From contig NW_004190438.2 in NCBI RefSeq assembly GCF_000224145.3, positions 1 to 64,000 on the forward strand: a stretch of 64,000 nt of DNA, read 5' to 3'. Shown in pieces: positions 1-10,476 of this stretch (position 1 is its first letter; every line of letters starts with the position of its first letter). The position numbers were made by a program, and so were the translations under genes. Source of the stretch: Ciona intestinalis. Taxonomy: Eukaryota > Chordata > Ascidiacea > Phlebobranchia > Cionidae. Under the pieces are notes generated by a model, which was not told the DNA's origin, made no database searches, and saw only the letters and a program-made list of their open reading frames with translations.

Positions 1-68
1 GATTTTCATTATATATAATATTTTGGTCAATTATAACAATAATTTAATAAAAGTAAACAAAATAAACC

Positions 69-615
69 TTAAAGGGCCTAAACACACCCCACGTCACTTT
101 TATTTTTTATGGTAAATTCATAAAGCGACTGTTTTATTGATTCCAAAAATACTTTGCTTATTAAAATTGGTCCAGTATAGGCGTAGATATTCGTCCTCAA
201 ACAGTGATCTCTAGCGCTATCCTTTTTTTACTACGAGCTTCGTGATTGTGACGTTGGAACGTACTAGTCACGTGACTGATTCATTCGTAAAGCGAAACCT
301 GCGTTTTTTTGTGCTTTTTTGCGTTTTTTTTTTTGTTCTCTCGTTTTTCGCTAAAAACACTGCCTCTCGCCTTTCTCAGTGTTTCTGAATGAAAGCGGCC
401 ACGCTTCAACAATTTTGTGACGTGTTTGTCACGTGGGTAGTACACTTCTCAATTTTTTCGCCACGCAACTTTCAAATCAGTTTTATGAATTTCACGGTGT
501 TTGAGCTGGAATATCTTTGGTTATACAGAACCGATTAAAACAAGTAAATTGGAATTAGAAAAACACACTCTATATATTAAAGCGATGTACATTTAACTGT
601 GTTTAGGCCCTTTAA
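69..615. mobile_element. TTAA-flanked MITE, complete copy
   Basis: A 539-bp element (73-611) has perfect 14-bp terminal inverted repeats, AGGGCCTAAACACA on the left and TGTGTTTAGGCCCT on the right, each bordered by TTAA (69-72 and 612-615). A TTAA duplication is typical of piggyBac-type transposition, so a non-autonomous piggyBac-like MITE is inferred. No coding capacity is visible. About 200 bp of its left half recurs in reverse orientation at 19605-19812, ending in the same TTTAGGCCCT-TTAA junction. Confidence 0.75.
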
Positions 616-1051
616 GTTTTTGATTTATATACGTTTAAAATTCATATACGCCAAAACGGTACGTGACGTCACACACCGCCAAATCAAACTTCACGCATGA
701 ACGAATTCTGTAGTCTACAAACCAGGGACTTTCCTATTCAGTGTTTACATTAATAAATCATAAAAAATCACGTTTGCATACCGAACTCTTTAAAAAAAGT
801 AGCGTAACAAAGATATAACAGCTTTATTAGCAACTACCAGGTTTCCTAAACAAGTTGCCAGATTAAAAAGTTTGATTTTTGCGTGTAGGATATAGCGCGA
901 ATTTTAAAAACGTCATTTTTTGGTAATCATGGACTAGACATGTACTACCTAGGTTAATAGTGGCACTAATAAATACTTAGAGTTCCAATTTGTTTATAAA
1001 TCATAATATGGCCTTCAAGTGATGTCTGAAACACCTACAACTTGCTACAAG

Positions 1052-1459
1052 CAACGATAGTAATTCAACAAGTTCTTGAAACTCGGATTCTTTCTTTTCT
1101 GATGATAAACTTTTTGAATCAACATTTTTGCGCCCCGCTGTAGGCTGTTTATTTGATCCAGAATGTATCTTAGAAAGAGTTAGTAGCGAAAAGTCAGCTG
1201 TAGTTTCGAACTCCGGGCGATGTGAAGCAAAGGATTGGTAAGATTTTTGTATGTAAAAAAATTAAAAAAATAACTGTTAGGAAAGTAACTCTTTTTTCAG
1301 GTGCGAGCATGGAAAATGTGGATTAATAAATACAAAGAGGAAACACAAATGTTGTAAAGAGATATTGCAGTTTTGCAAATAAACCAAAATCAGAGTATCA
1401 AATGCATTACTGAACATCCTTCATTTGTTTCGGCATCGGGTGCAACTCGAGTTCCTAAA
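1052..1459 (+). pseudogene. Decayed P2X7 intracellular-domain-like zinc protein, two exons
   Basis: I do not recognise a specific gene, but the pattern matches the free-standing P2X7 intracellular (ballast) domain proteins common in invertebrates. Exon 1 (to 1237, donor gtaaga) encodes a Ser/Asp-rich segment and a GCLFDPE motif resembling the family's RFEPE-type motif. Exon 2 (from 1301 after ttttttcag) restores the frame as DWCEHGKC followed by KHKCCKEI, comparable with the family's WCxCGxC...CLCCxEI zinc cluster. The frame then stops at 1380-1382, while IKCITEHPSF, a hallmark of the family, continues from 1397 in another frame. An in-frame TGA also lies upstream in exon 1. One stop plus one frameshift suggest a pseudogene or transposon-borne remnant; sequencing error is possible for the frameshift. 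No start codon was assigned. Confidence 0.5.
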
Positions 1460-1647
1460 TTGTAAATATGTTAGTGTTTCTATACCACCAAAAAGAACTA
1501 TGTTTATAATTACCTTTCGTTCGAAATGACACACATGCTCGTGTTTGGCATGCACAACCTTTATTGGTGAAACTTGTGTACATGTCTCAATATACCTGGG
1601 GGCCTCACTCTCGATACTTGGAGAAATTTCACCAAGTATCTTAGGCA

Positions 1648-1874
1648 CTACAGACATAATGATATATTAATTACACAACAAATAATAAGTAGAGAGTTTT
1701 CGAACTTAAAATGTGCACTGCATACTACACTACTTTCTGTTGGCCCAGCCAAAAACTTATGTATTGCAGTTGCAGTCTTATCAGTGATCACAACTAATTA
1801 AAAAGAAATATTCATAATCATGACCTACCTGATTTTGCATTTCCACATCCAAGAACAGAGCCAATATCTAGCAT
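1648..1874 (-). pseudogene. THAP-type zinc-finger remnant
   Basis: On the minus strand a short exon (1829-1874) starts with ATG and encodes MLDIGSVLGCGNAKS, ending at donor gtaggt. A second exon from 1793 downward (acceptor after taattag) continues in phase to IHKFLAGP and VVCSAHFKFENS, and an open frame runs to a stop at 1648-1650. C-x-V-x-GCGN followed by FHKFP and C-x2-HF is the THAP order. The first zinc cysteine appears replaced by Gly, and the central segment carrying the conserved Trp is missing, so the domain looks decayed. It lies antisense and next to the P2X7-like remnant. The splice pairing is an inference, and the similarity is short. Confidence 0.33.
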
Positions 1875-3328
1875 TTCAACAGTTAAAGTTATAAACCCTT
1901 TAAGGGTATTTATCTGGCGTATCACATGGCAAAATTTCGAATGGTTATTTCTGCTATACATTGTATTTAGCATATTTTAAAATACATCGACTATATAGGC
2001 CAGCTTAAGTTACTGAATTTAATTATCGCACACTGGACCGATTCAAAATCAATAGTGCATACACATTAACAACCATTTATCTCTTTAGGCAACCTAAATA
2101 CTTCTTCAGTAGCCAATATATTTTACCAGAAAGAATACCAAGGCTAATCAGGCCTAAACAAAGCAGTACAACTTGTCCTCTGCGAAAATAAATGCGTTTC
2201 CTGCGTATTATAGCAGCAACGCTAAAACGCACTGAAACGTGTCGGCGGTGTGTGACGTCACGACCCGTTTTCAGAAATTTCGAAAAATCGCATCTTAAAA
2301 TGAAAATTAAAGTATTAAAATCACGATTGGGTGTATTAAAACTGCAAAATCTAAGCAAATGAAATATTTATTTAGTCATAAATTGTGTTTCCAATCAAGT
2401 CATCCCTACTGTTTAATGTGCCTTTAAACTGCCGTCTTAATCTGTGTGGTTTTGACTTTGTAACATTTCACCTGTTGTACGAACCGTTAAATAACTCTTC
2501 GTGTGTTTTATTTTGTTTGTGTTTTATTAAATTGCTGTCGATTAATAAAGGAATGATAGTACTAATTCGTTTTATCATCGTGCGTAATTGTCCCATCTTT
2601 CCCCACTCTATTATATATGTTATACCTCCACGTAATATCTAAAAAAACGAAACATTATTTTCTTTAAACAAGTTCGGGGATGGTTGTTAAATATAAAAAA
2701 GTTCGATCAACTTATTATATGACTATTAAGAGAAAACCAGAAACGTCATAGGTTAGTTGTTATTGCAACAACGCTGATCTCGAGTTAAAAACTGAAAATT
2801 TTGTTACCCCGTTAGCGGTCGTATCTAAATCAACACGACGACGTTGAGACGGCGCTAACTCCGACTTTCATTGTGATTTTAAGGTTGAATAGTCGTCAGT
2901 CTTTGTGGGGGACAGAATTTTTGCCCGTGCGGATTTCTTGTTGTTCATAGCTGTCGTTAAATTGTAAGGTATATATACATTTCTGTAAATTCCGAAAGAA
3001 GTGTTACGTGAGGTATGAGCTTGAGCTTAAACTAATTTTAATAATTTAATTTAAGCAGCGTATTGCCTGGAGTCAGAAAGTTTTGGATTTACTAATTTCT
3101 AATTCAAACGCCTATTATGCTGAATACGCTCTTTTAAATTCTTTTGTTGTAATAATTGCATTATTTAGACTTAAATTAAATGCGCCTTATCTTGCTGGAA
3201 ACTCATCTTATTTTTGTTATTGTTTTTTCTGCAGGCAATACGAAACAGCTTGGCACGATTCGTTTTTTTTTTAATTTAAACTGAACTTTTATATGACTCT
3301 AGTATAGTTTTTTTCAAATCAATGAAAC
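1875..3328. other. Intergenic stretch upstream of the TMEM26 gene
   Basis: No convincing gene was found. About 2385-2620 is the right half of the window's common MITE (ending tcccatctttccccactctatta), homologous to 39180-39365. A TGACGTCA core at about 2250 lies in a repeat-like segment that also resembles about 660-680. A TATA-like gtatatatac near 2969 is the only promoter-like string and lies about 360 bp before the TMEM26 start. Confidence 0.4.
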
Positions 3329-6074
3329 ATGTGCCTTGACCGCTTAAGTGTTATGTCATGGAAGACGCCCTGTGGTAGGATTAATGGAAACAGTTTAGTT
3401 CGAGCTTATAATACGTTTTCAAGGATTGTAAAATCAATTTTGTCAAGATCGTTGTACGCTCTCTATTCTTTCATAGCTGTGTGGAGGGTGACAGAAGCGC
3501 TCAATGAAACAATCTATTGGCTATTGCTTTTCACTTTATGTCCACTTGCACTAGAAACAGTTCACTCCGTCTTGATAAGAAAAGGAAACGAAATGAAATG
3601 GTAACTAATTCTCACTGTTGTTTGATTTTAAGAAAGTTTAAATTATTGCGAGTACATGTAAGAGTATTTGTAAAATATTTTTCATATAATTCTCATATAT
3701 AGTAGGGTGGGGGAAGATGGGATACCTTTTTATTCTATTTTCCCGTACATTTTGGTAGTAAACAAAGAACCTTCATAAAATTATAAAACCTTGTCCTCGC
3801 GACTTTCATAGACCGTTGTTAATTGTTTAAAACACGACCAGGATATTTATATATTTTGTGCTAAAGGTGTCCCATCTTCCCCCACCCACTATATATTTCA
3901 AATCCAAGATTTTGACTTATTTAATCGCTCGTTATTATTACAAGTGTTGATAACACAGTTTTAACAAGGCATGCTTCTTTGTGTCAAGTTTATATAGCGA
4001 AACATTCACGGAGACCAAAGCTCTATTGTTACCGGACAAACAACCGCGATTCTCCGTTATGACTTATCTTCCGATGCTTTGTGCCTGTTGCGGATCCAGC
4101 GACTAAATATATTATAAAACGACGATGTGTTGGTCGCGTTAAAAAAATAGCAGAAAATGAAAACACACAAAAATTGTATTGGCTTTAAAACTCAGATATT
4201 AGCTCAATAAGACCAGATTAGTCGATTTAAAGTACCTTTGCTGTAGAACAGCAAGTGGCGTATAATTCAAACAAATTAATACATAAACGTATAAGCAGTG
4301 GGTATTTATACAAAGCGTTGTTAATGCATATTTTAAAACTTTGTTTTAGGATGACACCAAGCGTTCTTTTCTATTTACTTTGTGGGATTCCATGTATTTG
4401 GTTACTAGAGGTCAAGCTTCTCAGCGATCGTTTGACTAACCTATCACCAACAAACACTTCAAGCATCGAGTCTCCTTCCTCTGTTTTAGGCAGTAGTAGT
4501 TCATCGGTATGACCATCTTACATTCTTATAAATGTGTTTATAGTATAGGTTAAGGTAAACTTAGACATGTTTAAATCTATTTTTGTACAGTTTGGTAAAG
4601 TGAACAAAGATATTTACATAACTATATAACCGCCTCGCTTGTGAATTGTTAAAAACACTAGTAGAAAATAAAGGATTTAAGTACTTACGGTATCCTTACC
4701 CCACAGAACTATATATATTATGATTACACGTATGTGCATGTTTTTAGATCGGCATCACGATAGATTTGGACGACGAAGGATGGACACTGGCCCTGGAACA
4801 AATCCTTATTTTTGTGCTTGTTATAGGAAAGTGGATTGCGCCAAAAGGAGAATTGTCGAGAAATGAGTTATCTCAGCTTCTCTTAGTCAACATTGCAGCA
4901 GGAGCTGATATAATAGAGCTGCTTGAAGTTTTTGGAGAAACAAAGGTTTCTTATTTAACATGCTATAGTACTGTGGGGTAAGATGGGATACCGTTATAGC
5001 ACATTAATCCCATATTTTGTGCTGGCTTTTTAAAATGAATAACACCGCTTTTTAGAGTCGTTAGGCTGCAGTTAAACATTTCTGTGTTCTTTGTTTACTA
5101 CCGAATGAAAAAAATAAAAATAAAAAACATGTTCCATCTTACCCAAACATATACCATACATGTTGGATACAAATATATCTGTTTTTAATACCCTTTAGGT
5201 GAGTCAAAACGCTGAGTTGGTTTACCTTGTGATGGCTATTTGGACATGGAGCCTTTTGCAGTTCTGCTTGGTTTTGACAGCGTCAAAAGATTTGCCAAAT
5301 CTTAATGATAATGATAATGAGACCGAAATATATCGTGCCGCTGCGGATTCAAATAAAAACGAATTGACGAATGCTGGAACTAAAACATTTTCAAAAAATG
5401 AACTTAGTCTGCCAGGTGAGGGTAATCGTCTTCAAGTGACCAAAGATAAACCTCGATATGGTAAAGGCCATAATCAAGCTTTACTAAACAATCAAGTTAT
5501 GAATACAAACCGCGAAATTCCTTCCATAAAAAATCATGCTGTTGACATTACTGATGGTACCAACAGTATAAAAAGTGATGCAGGAATTGCCAAAGCTGAA
5601 GATCTTTTACGAGCTGACCAAAGTGTAGCGGCGTTCGTTGAAGGAAGGATGTGTTTTGATTGTTTTTGCTGTTACACAGAAATATGGGGAATGGTTATGA
5701 GCATTTTGTTTCAGGATGGTCCTTTTCTTATACTACGGTTGTTCATTATGCTGCATTACAAAGTTGTGACTCACATGAACGTGTTTTTCACCTGCAAAAA
5801 TGTGTTGGTGATTATTTTGCTTCTTAACCGGATACGGGTTATCTTTTTGGAAGAGCGTAAACCATGGAAAAGCTGTATGAAAAAGTATGAAGTACAGCAA
5901 TGTAGGGTCGTTAATGAACGCAGGAGAAAACTTGGACTACCACCAGAAACCCGACAAGCTAAATATGAAAAAGATCTTCGCAAGATAGGAGGGGAGAATG
6001 TAGAAGATGCGCCATCGAAAAATGGTTCTACACCAACGCCACGGAAGCCACTTTGGAGAATATGGCGTGCGTGA
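3329..6074 (+). CDS. TMEM26: Transmembrane protein 26 orthologue
   Basis: Multi-pass membrane protein of the TMEM26 family; its molecular function is poorly known. Four exons join in frame: 3329-3600, 4350-4506, 4748-4945 and 5199-6074 (stop TGA 6072-6074), giving 500 residues. Motifs in order match vertebrate TMEM26: VWRVTE with YWLLL in exon 1, IPCIWLLE in exon 2, EGWTLAL, GKWIAPKG and LSQLLL in exon 3, then IWTWSLLQF, FQDGPFL and FFTCKNVLV in exon 4. Hydrophobic segments fall in the same order as in the family. The protein is longer than the human one (about 370 residues), mainly because exon 4 carries a roughly 110-residue polar, Asn/Asp/Lys-rich loop between the IWTWS and FQDGPF segments. 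ATG 3329 was chosen; 3353 is an alternative in-frame ATG. Donor 3 (gtttct) is weak. A polyadenylation signal AATAAA lies at 6138-6143. Introns 1-3 contain copies of the common MITE. Confidence 0.88.
3698..3893. mobile_element. Common MITE in TMEM26 intron 1
   Basis: Near-canonical copy of the most frequent repeat in the window. The left end tatagtagggtgggggaaga and the right end cttcccccacccactata are inverted repeats of one another, enclosing about 140 bp with the internal motif caattaacaacggt on one strand. TA-rich ends suggest a TA target site, but the exact duplication is not clear. Other near-complete copies: 21618-21818, 22280-22460, 24425-24622, 24928-25124, 38709-38905, 39585-39790 and 60198-60392. 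Confidence 0.8.
4540..5155. mobile_element. Two degenerate MITE copies in TMEM26 introns 2 and 3
   Basis: Intron 2 holds a weak copy (about 4540-4715) ending in ccttaccccacagaactata. Intron 3 holds another (about 4966-5155) starting with agtactgtggggtaagatgg and ending in ttccatcttacccaaac. Exon 3 (4748-4945) lies between them. Both are diverged versions of the common MITE. Confidence 0.55.
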
Positions 6075-6143
6075 TTTAGAAACTGTATAGCGGAATCATA
6101 CGAATGTGACCTGGTAACGGTTCACTTATAAACAACTAATAAA

Positions 6144-7040
6144 GTCTCCCAGACTTTATAATTACATTACTTACAACAACTTTGTAATGAACCGTGAAAT
6201 CGTTACCATATTCGATATTATTTTTGTACCTAAGTCTTATAATTAATTGTGGGTATAATCGCATGTATAGTAAGTAAAACTTATACTTTGTCAATGTGGA
6301 GCAAAAATGACTGGAATGTTCTTCTTTATGTAAAATATATAGTTGCATGTTCATTGAAAACCCAAATAAATGTTTTTATTTTAATAATTGATAAACGTTC
6401 TGCAACTTTACATTTGCTTCTTTCACCAAACTATGATACACATATTTTAAAATTAAAGGAATTGCGGAGGAAAATTAATCACCGTTCCCGTAACATTCCT
6501 GTTACAACATAAAAAAGTATATATATATATATAATAAAATCTAAGCTCAATATTTATTTTACTTACTTTAAAATACTTCTATAAATATATCGCAGATTCA
6601 GATAAATACTAATATCATTTAACCGTTTGAGTTGTTTTTAAATGAAGTCGATAAAACGCGATGTATTTCTCAAGACCGAGGTTATATTTAGCTGATTGAA
6701 AATTCGTAACCGCAACTGCGTGCTAGATTTGGTTCTTTCTCAATTTTCACTATTTCGATTTTATTACCGTGTTTTACCGATGAAACCAAACAAAGTTACG
6801 TTTTTTTTTTTTCAAATGACGTTCATGTCATGATACAAAGAAAGGATTTTAACTCGTGACTTAGAAAGCTAAATACTTTCTTAATCACAGTACAGTTAAT
6901 CGACCAGAAAATTACGCACGCAACGTTTGTATGCTCTAAAATTAAAAGTGGGTAAAAAGAAACGGCACTCATCAGAGATGGTTTACGTGACGACGTTGCG
7001 GAGTATATATGGTATTAATCGAGTAAAAAAAGATTCATGT
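6144..7040. other. Intergenic stretch between TMEM26 and the orphan peptide gene
   Basis: Very AT-rich. No exon or RNA gene was recognised. Simple TA repeats occur at 6520-6533. Confidence 0.4.
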
Positions 7041-7043
7041 TGT

Positions 7044-7064
7044 GGTATATATATATATATAAAA
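7044..7064 (+). promoter_or_regulatory. Probable TATA box of the peptide gene
   Basis: A tract of alternating TA runs into TATAAAAG about 50 bp before the ATG at 7111, a suitable position for a TATA box with a short 5' leader. The TA tract could also be only a microsatellite. Confidence 0.4.
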
Positions 7065-7110
7065 GTAGGTGGATTTTATTTTATATCGAAAACACATGTA
7101 TGAGGTAAAG

Positions 7111-8193
7111 ATGCCTGCCAAAGTTAATGTTGCCGTTCTTGTGACTGCAGTTTATTGCTTTATCTTGTTGACCACCGTTGAGGGCTTTCACCCGCGAAGT
7201 AGAAGAATAGGGTTTCGGGTAGGTTATACGCTTAATGTGTAGACTTTTCTTAAAGTTAACAACCATTTTAAACTGTTCTGTCTTACCCTCCTGTTTCAAA
7301 TGGATAAAATTGCACGTGTTGTTCAAATAATAACTCCTGGTGTTTCGGTGTAACTCTTTGTTTTGTCAATAAAGAAAGGTATGATAGTACTAGTTTGTGG
7401 AATCACCAAAAACTCGTTATATATTTTTTGGAATTATGAGGCAATATGTTCTAAATGGTCCCTTCTTACCACACTCTACTGTATGTAAAATACGTTGTGT
7501 GAAATGGGATACCGATCACAAAAATAAGGAGATTGTGTCCTTACTTTTTTTAATTGAGAAACTAAAAATAATACAATTGATGCATAAGTGGCATTTTATA
7601 ATTAAGATGAAGGTTATTTTTGTTATAAGATAAAGGTTTTTGTTATGCAGCCAAGTTATAAACAAAGAACTGTGGCCCAGTATAGTAAAGTCCTGCTGTG
7701 GGGTAAAATGGAACAGCGTGTACACCTAAATCCCATATTTTCGTGTTCGCGGGGTTATGGCGAAAATAAAAGTTTGACAGGACGAGAAAACTGTCTCGTC
7801 TTACGCCACACTATTACTATACATTATATTAATGTAAATCGTAAATTCCTTTTATTTCCAGCGGCCATATCACCATGTACCCTGCTGGAAGCTTATAAAC
7901 TACGTCGGTCAACCTATGACAAGAAAGATAATAGCATCCTCTATAATGTAAGACATTCGGTTTGCGTACTATGTTGTTATTTATTTGTACCACCATATGA
8001 AGGTTTAATAAATTGTTTTTTTAATGTCTAAAAGTTGCTTTTCTTCGTATAATTATACACATTCAACTCAAGGAATAATTGTTGCAGGCGATCCAAGCAC
8101 ATTATTTGTCGAAGATTTCGAGCATCGTACTTTCGTCGCGATCCAAACTTAGACTTCATTGGATGCCCTCGCGGGTTTCTGTGTTTGCAGTAA
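7111..8193 (+). CDS. Orphan secreted cationic four-cysteine peptide precursor
   Basis: Not recognised. Three exons, 7111-7218, 7862-7947 and 8088-8190 plus stop TAA 8191-8193, join with canonical GT/AG sites and matching phases (0, then 2) to give 99 residues. Residues 1 to about 25 are a clear signal peptide: MPAKVN, a hydrophobic core VAVLVTAVYCFILL, then TTVEG. The mature part of about 74 residues is strongly basic (RSRRIGFRRP, ICRRFR, YFRRD) and has four cysteines (VPCW, IICRR, IGCPRG, FLCLQ), the last three residues from the C-terminus. Exon 2 read alone would end at an ATG TAA; splicing at ataat/gtaaga rebuilds the ATG codon and restores the frame, which supports the model. Intron 1 contains MITE fragments. 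A hormone-like or antimicrobial peptide are both possible; neither is shown by the sequence. Confidence 0.6.
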
Positions 8194-10132
8194 CAAGAAG
8201 ACGATTTCTATACTATGTGAATATACCCAATCCCGATAGATTTATGTAGACCACGAAGCAATCTATTTTGTAAATATTAGAGTGGGTAAAATTGGGCACG
8301 TTTATTTCATTTTTGCCCATCAACTCTAAAAAAATCTTAGCTGTTCAAAACACAATCAGGATACATGAGGTTTTGATACACACGGTATCCCACGTTACCC
8401 CACAGTACTATACTGGGCCACAGACCACAGTCCTTTGTTTATAAATTGGCCGCACAAAAAAAAACTTTATTCTGTAGAATTGTGAAATATCAGACTTGTG
8501 CATTAGTTGCATTATTTCAATATTATAATAGGAACAGAATCACAAAAAAAACTATACAACAATATATGATACCAAAATAAACTCTCCTAAAAACTATATA
8601 CTTACATGTATGACCTTTCTTTTGTTTCTTTTATTACGTATCTTTCTACTTTTAAAAAATCTGGCTTGAGTAAATAATTATCCAGGGCTGAATTTTAATT
8701 CATATCCTTCTATACTATTCAAAATTTTGCCACCCGTCTTATAACGAGCATTACATCAACAAATCGTATGAAATATTTCAGCAAACATTAGTTAAATGTT
8801 TGATCTATACACTCATTTTTTCACAACGCTTATTAAATTATATGTTTTTATGTTTTCTTGTCATTGGTTTGTGATTCCGTCTGACGTCCAGAAATAAGCT
8901 GTATGAGCTGTTTGAATCTTTTTAATCAGAACTCCTTCAAACACAATTGTGCTAGAAAAAAAACACATGTGATTTGTTCAATTTTTGTTGACTCCTGCCT
9001 ATTGTTCTTATGTATAGACACGGGTCATTTATGTCTTGATTAGGGATGAATCAGCAAAAATTGCTGTATTAAAATTATCTATGCATATTTTAAAATACGT
9101 TTACACATTTTATTCACAAAACTAAAACTAATTCTATAAGCCGAAATTAAATTTGCTAAATATTTCGTCATTATTTACCGGCCGCTATTGCCCATGCGTA
9201 GAAGATCGGAACAAATATCAATACGAGCTTTAACAAATATAGTACAGTGGGGGGATGTTTGACACTTTATAAGCAAATATTGCCAAATATTTCCAAAATC
9301 AAAATAGATGACGAATGAATACTATCAAAGAATACGGTAGAGTATTCTTTGGTTAAACAATCGAAACACGTCATTGCCAATCTCTTATTTATGTTTCTCT
9401 GGTTGGACCCAGAGCCATAGAAATAACATAGATATTTATTTACTTTGGTCCTAACACAGAAATAAAAAGAATTTATTTCTCTTTTTTATTTCTGTGGTCC
9501 AACAGAGTCGCTGTTTATACGACTCTGGTTGGACCCAAAGTTAGTATTGAGTATAGACCAAGTTAGGGAACGGATTGTAAAACAACGAGTCTTGTTATCC
9601 ATTGTCTCGCGTCTATGACGTCATAGTCGCCACCATTACGGAGCCCACGGCATAGCATTTTATCATTGCTGGGTGCTGTTTTTCGTTTAAATATTGCGAT
9701 TTTTTAAAAACCAAGCACTTTTGCGCGTAAAAATGGCTTTCTACTAATCTTATATTTTATCACAATAATAAACCTCACAAAAATAATCAACTTTTATTGA
9801 ACACGCAATCGATTAAAGAGTAAAAAAAACAGAAAATATCAGGTTTACTAACCAAAAACATAAAAGAACATGTTTAAAATATAAAAAATACAAACATAAA
9901 CGCATAATATTACCATAAACTGGTGTATCTAGCTGCAGTTTTGCATGTAAATCGCCGTGATTTTACTTTTTGGCTCTCAAACTTAACACGTATACCCGGC
10001 AACGAAACTTAAGGTATCTTTGTAAAATTTGCCTAATATCGAAGTGACATTGAGGAAAACAATACTGAGTTACTATTTATGGTCCTCTGCTTGAATTAGT
10101 TAGCACCTTTTCTGCGTTCCCGGGTCTTTATG
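8194..10132. other. Intergenic stretch with MITE fragments and an inverted-repeat segment
   Basis: No gene was recognised. 8281-8410 is a diverged MITE ending in gttaccccacagtactatac. A left MITE end (agtacagtggggggatg) starts at 9241. Around 9396-9570 there are several copies of GGTTGGACCC / TTTATTTCTGTGG strings, and the end ctttgggtccaacc-like sequence recurs inverted at 10497-10535 beyond the gap, suggesting one element interrupted by it. A TGACGTCA palindrome is at about 9617. Confidence 0.4.
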
Positions 10133-10476
10133 NNNNNNNNNNNNNNNNNNNNNNNNNNNNNNNNNNNNNNNNNNNNNNNNNNNNNNNNNNNNNNNNNNNN
10201 NNNNNNNNNNNNNNNNNNNNNNNNNNNNNNNNNNNNNNNNNNNNNNNNNNNNNNNNNNNNNNNNNNNNNNNNNNNNNNNNNNNNNNNNNNNNNNNNNNNN
10301 NNNNNNNNNNNNNNNNNNNNNNNNNNNNNNNNNNNNNNNNNNNNNNNNNNNNNNNNNNNNNNNNNNNNNNNNNNNNNNNNNNNNNNNNNNNNNNNNNNNN
10401 NNNNNNNNNNNNNNNNNNNNNNNNNNNNNNNNNNNNNNNNNNNNNNNNNNNNNNNNNNNNNNNNNNNNNNNNNNNN
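10133..10476. other. Assembly gap (344 N)
   Basis: Run of N. All open frames spanning it are artefacts. Confidence 0.99.

Noticed and set aside
2077..2358. Minus-strand 93-codon frame with a hydrophobic segment.
   Set aside because: It overlaps repeat-like sequence sharing strings with about 620-680 and has no family motif.
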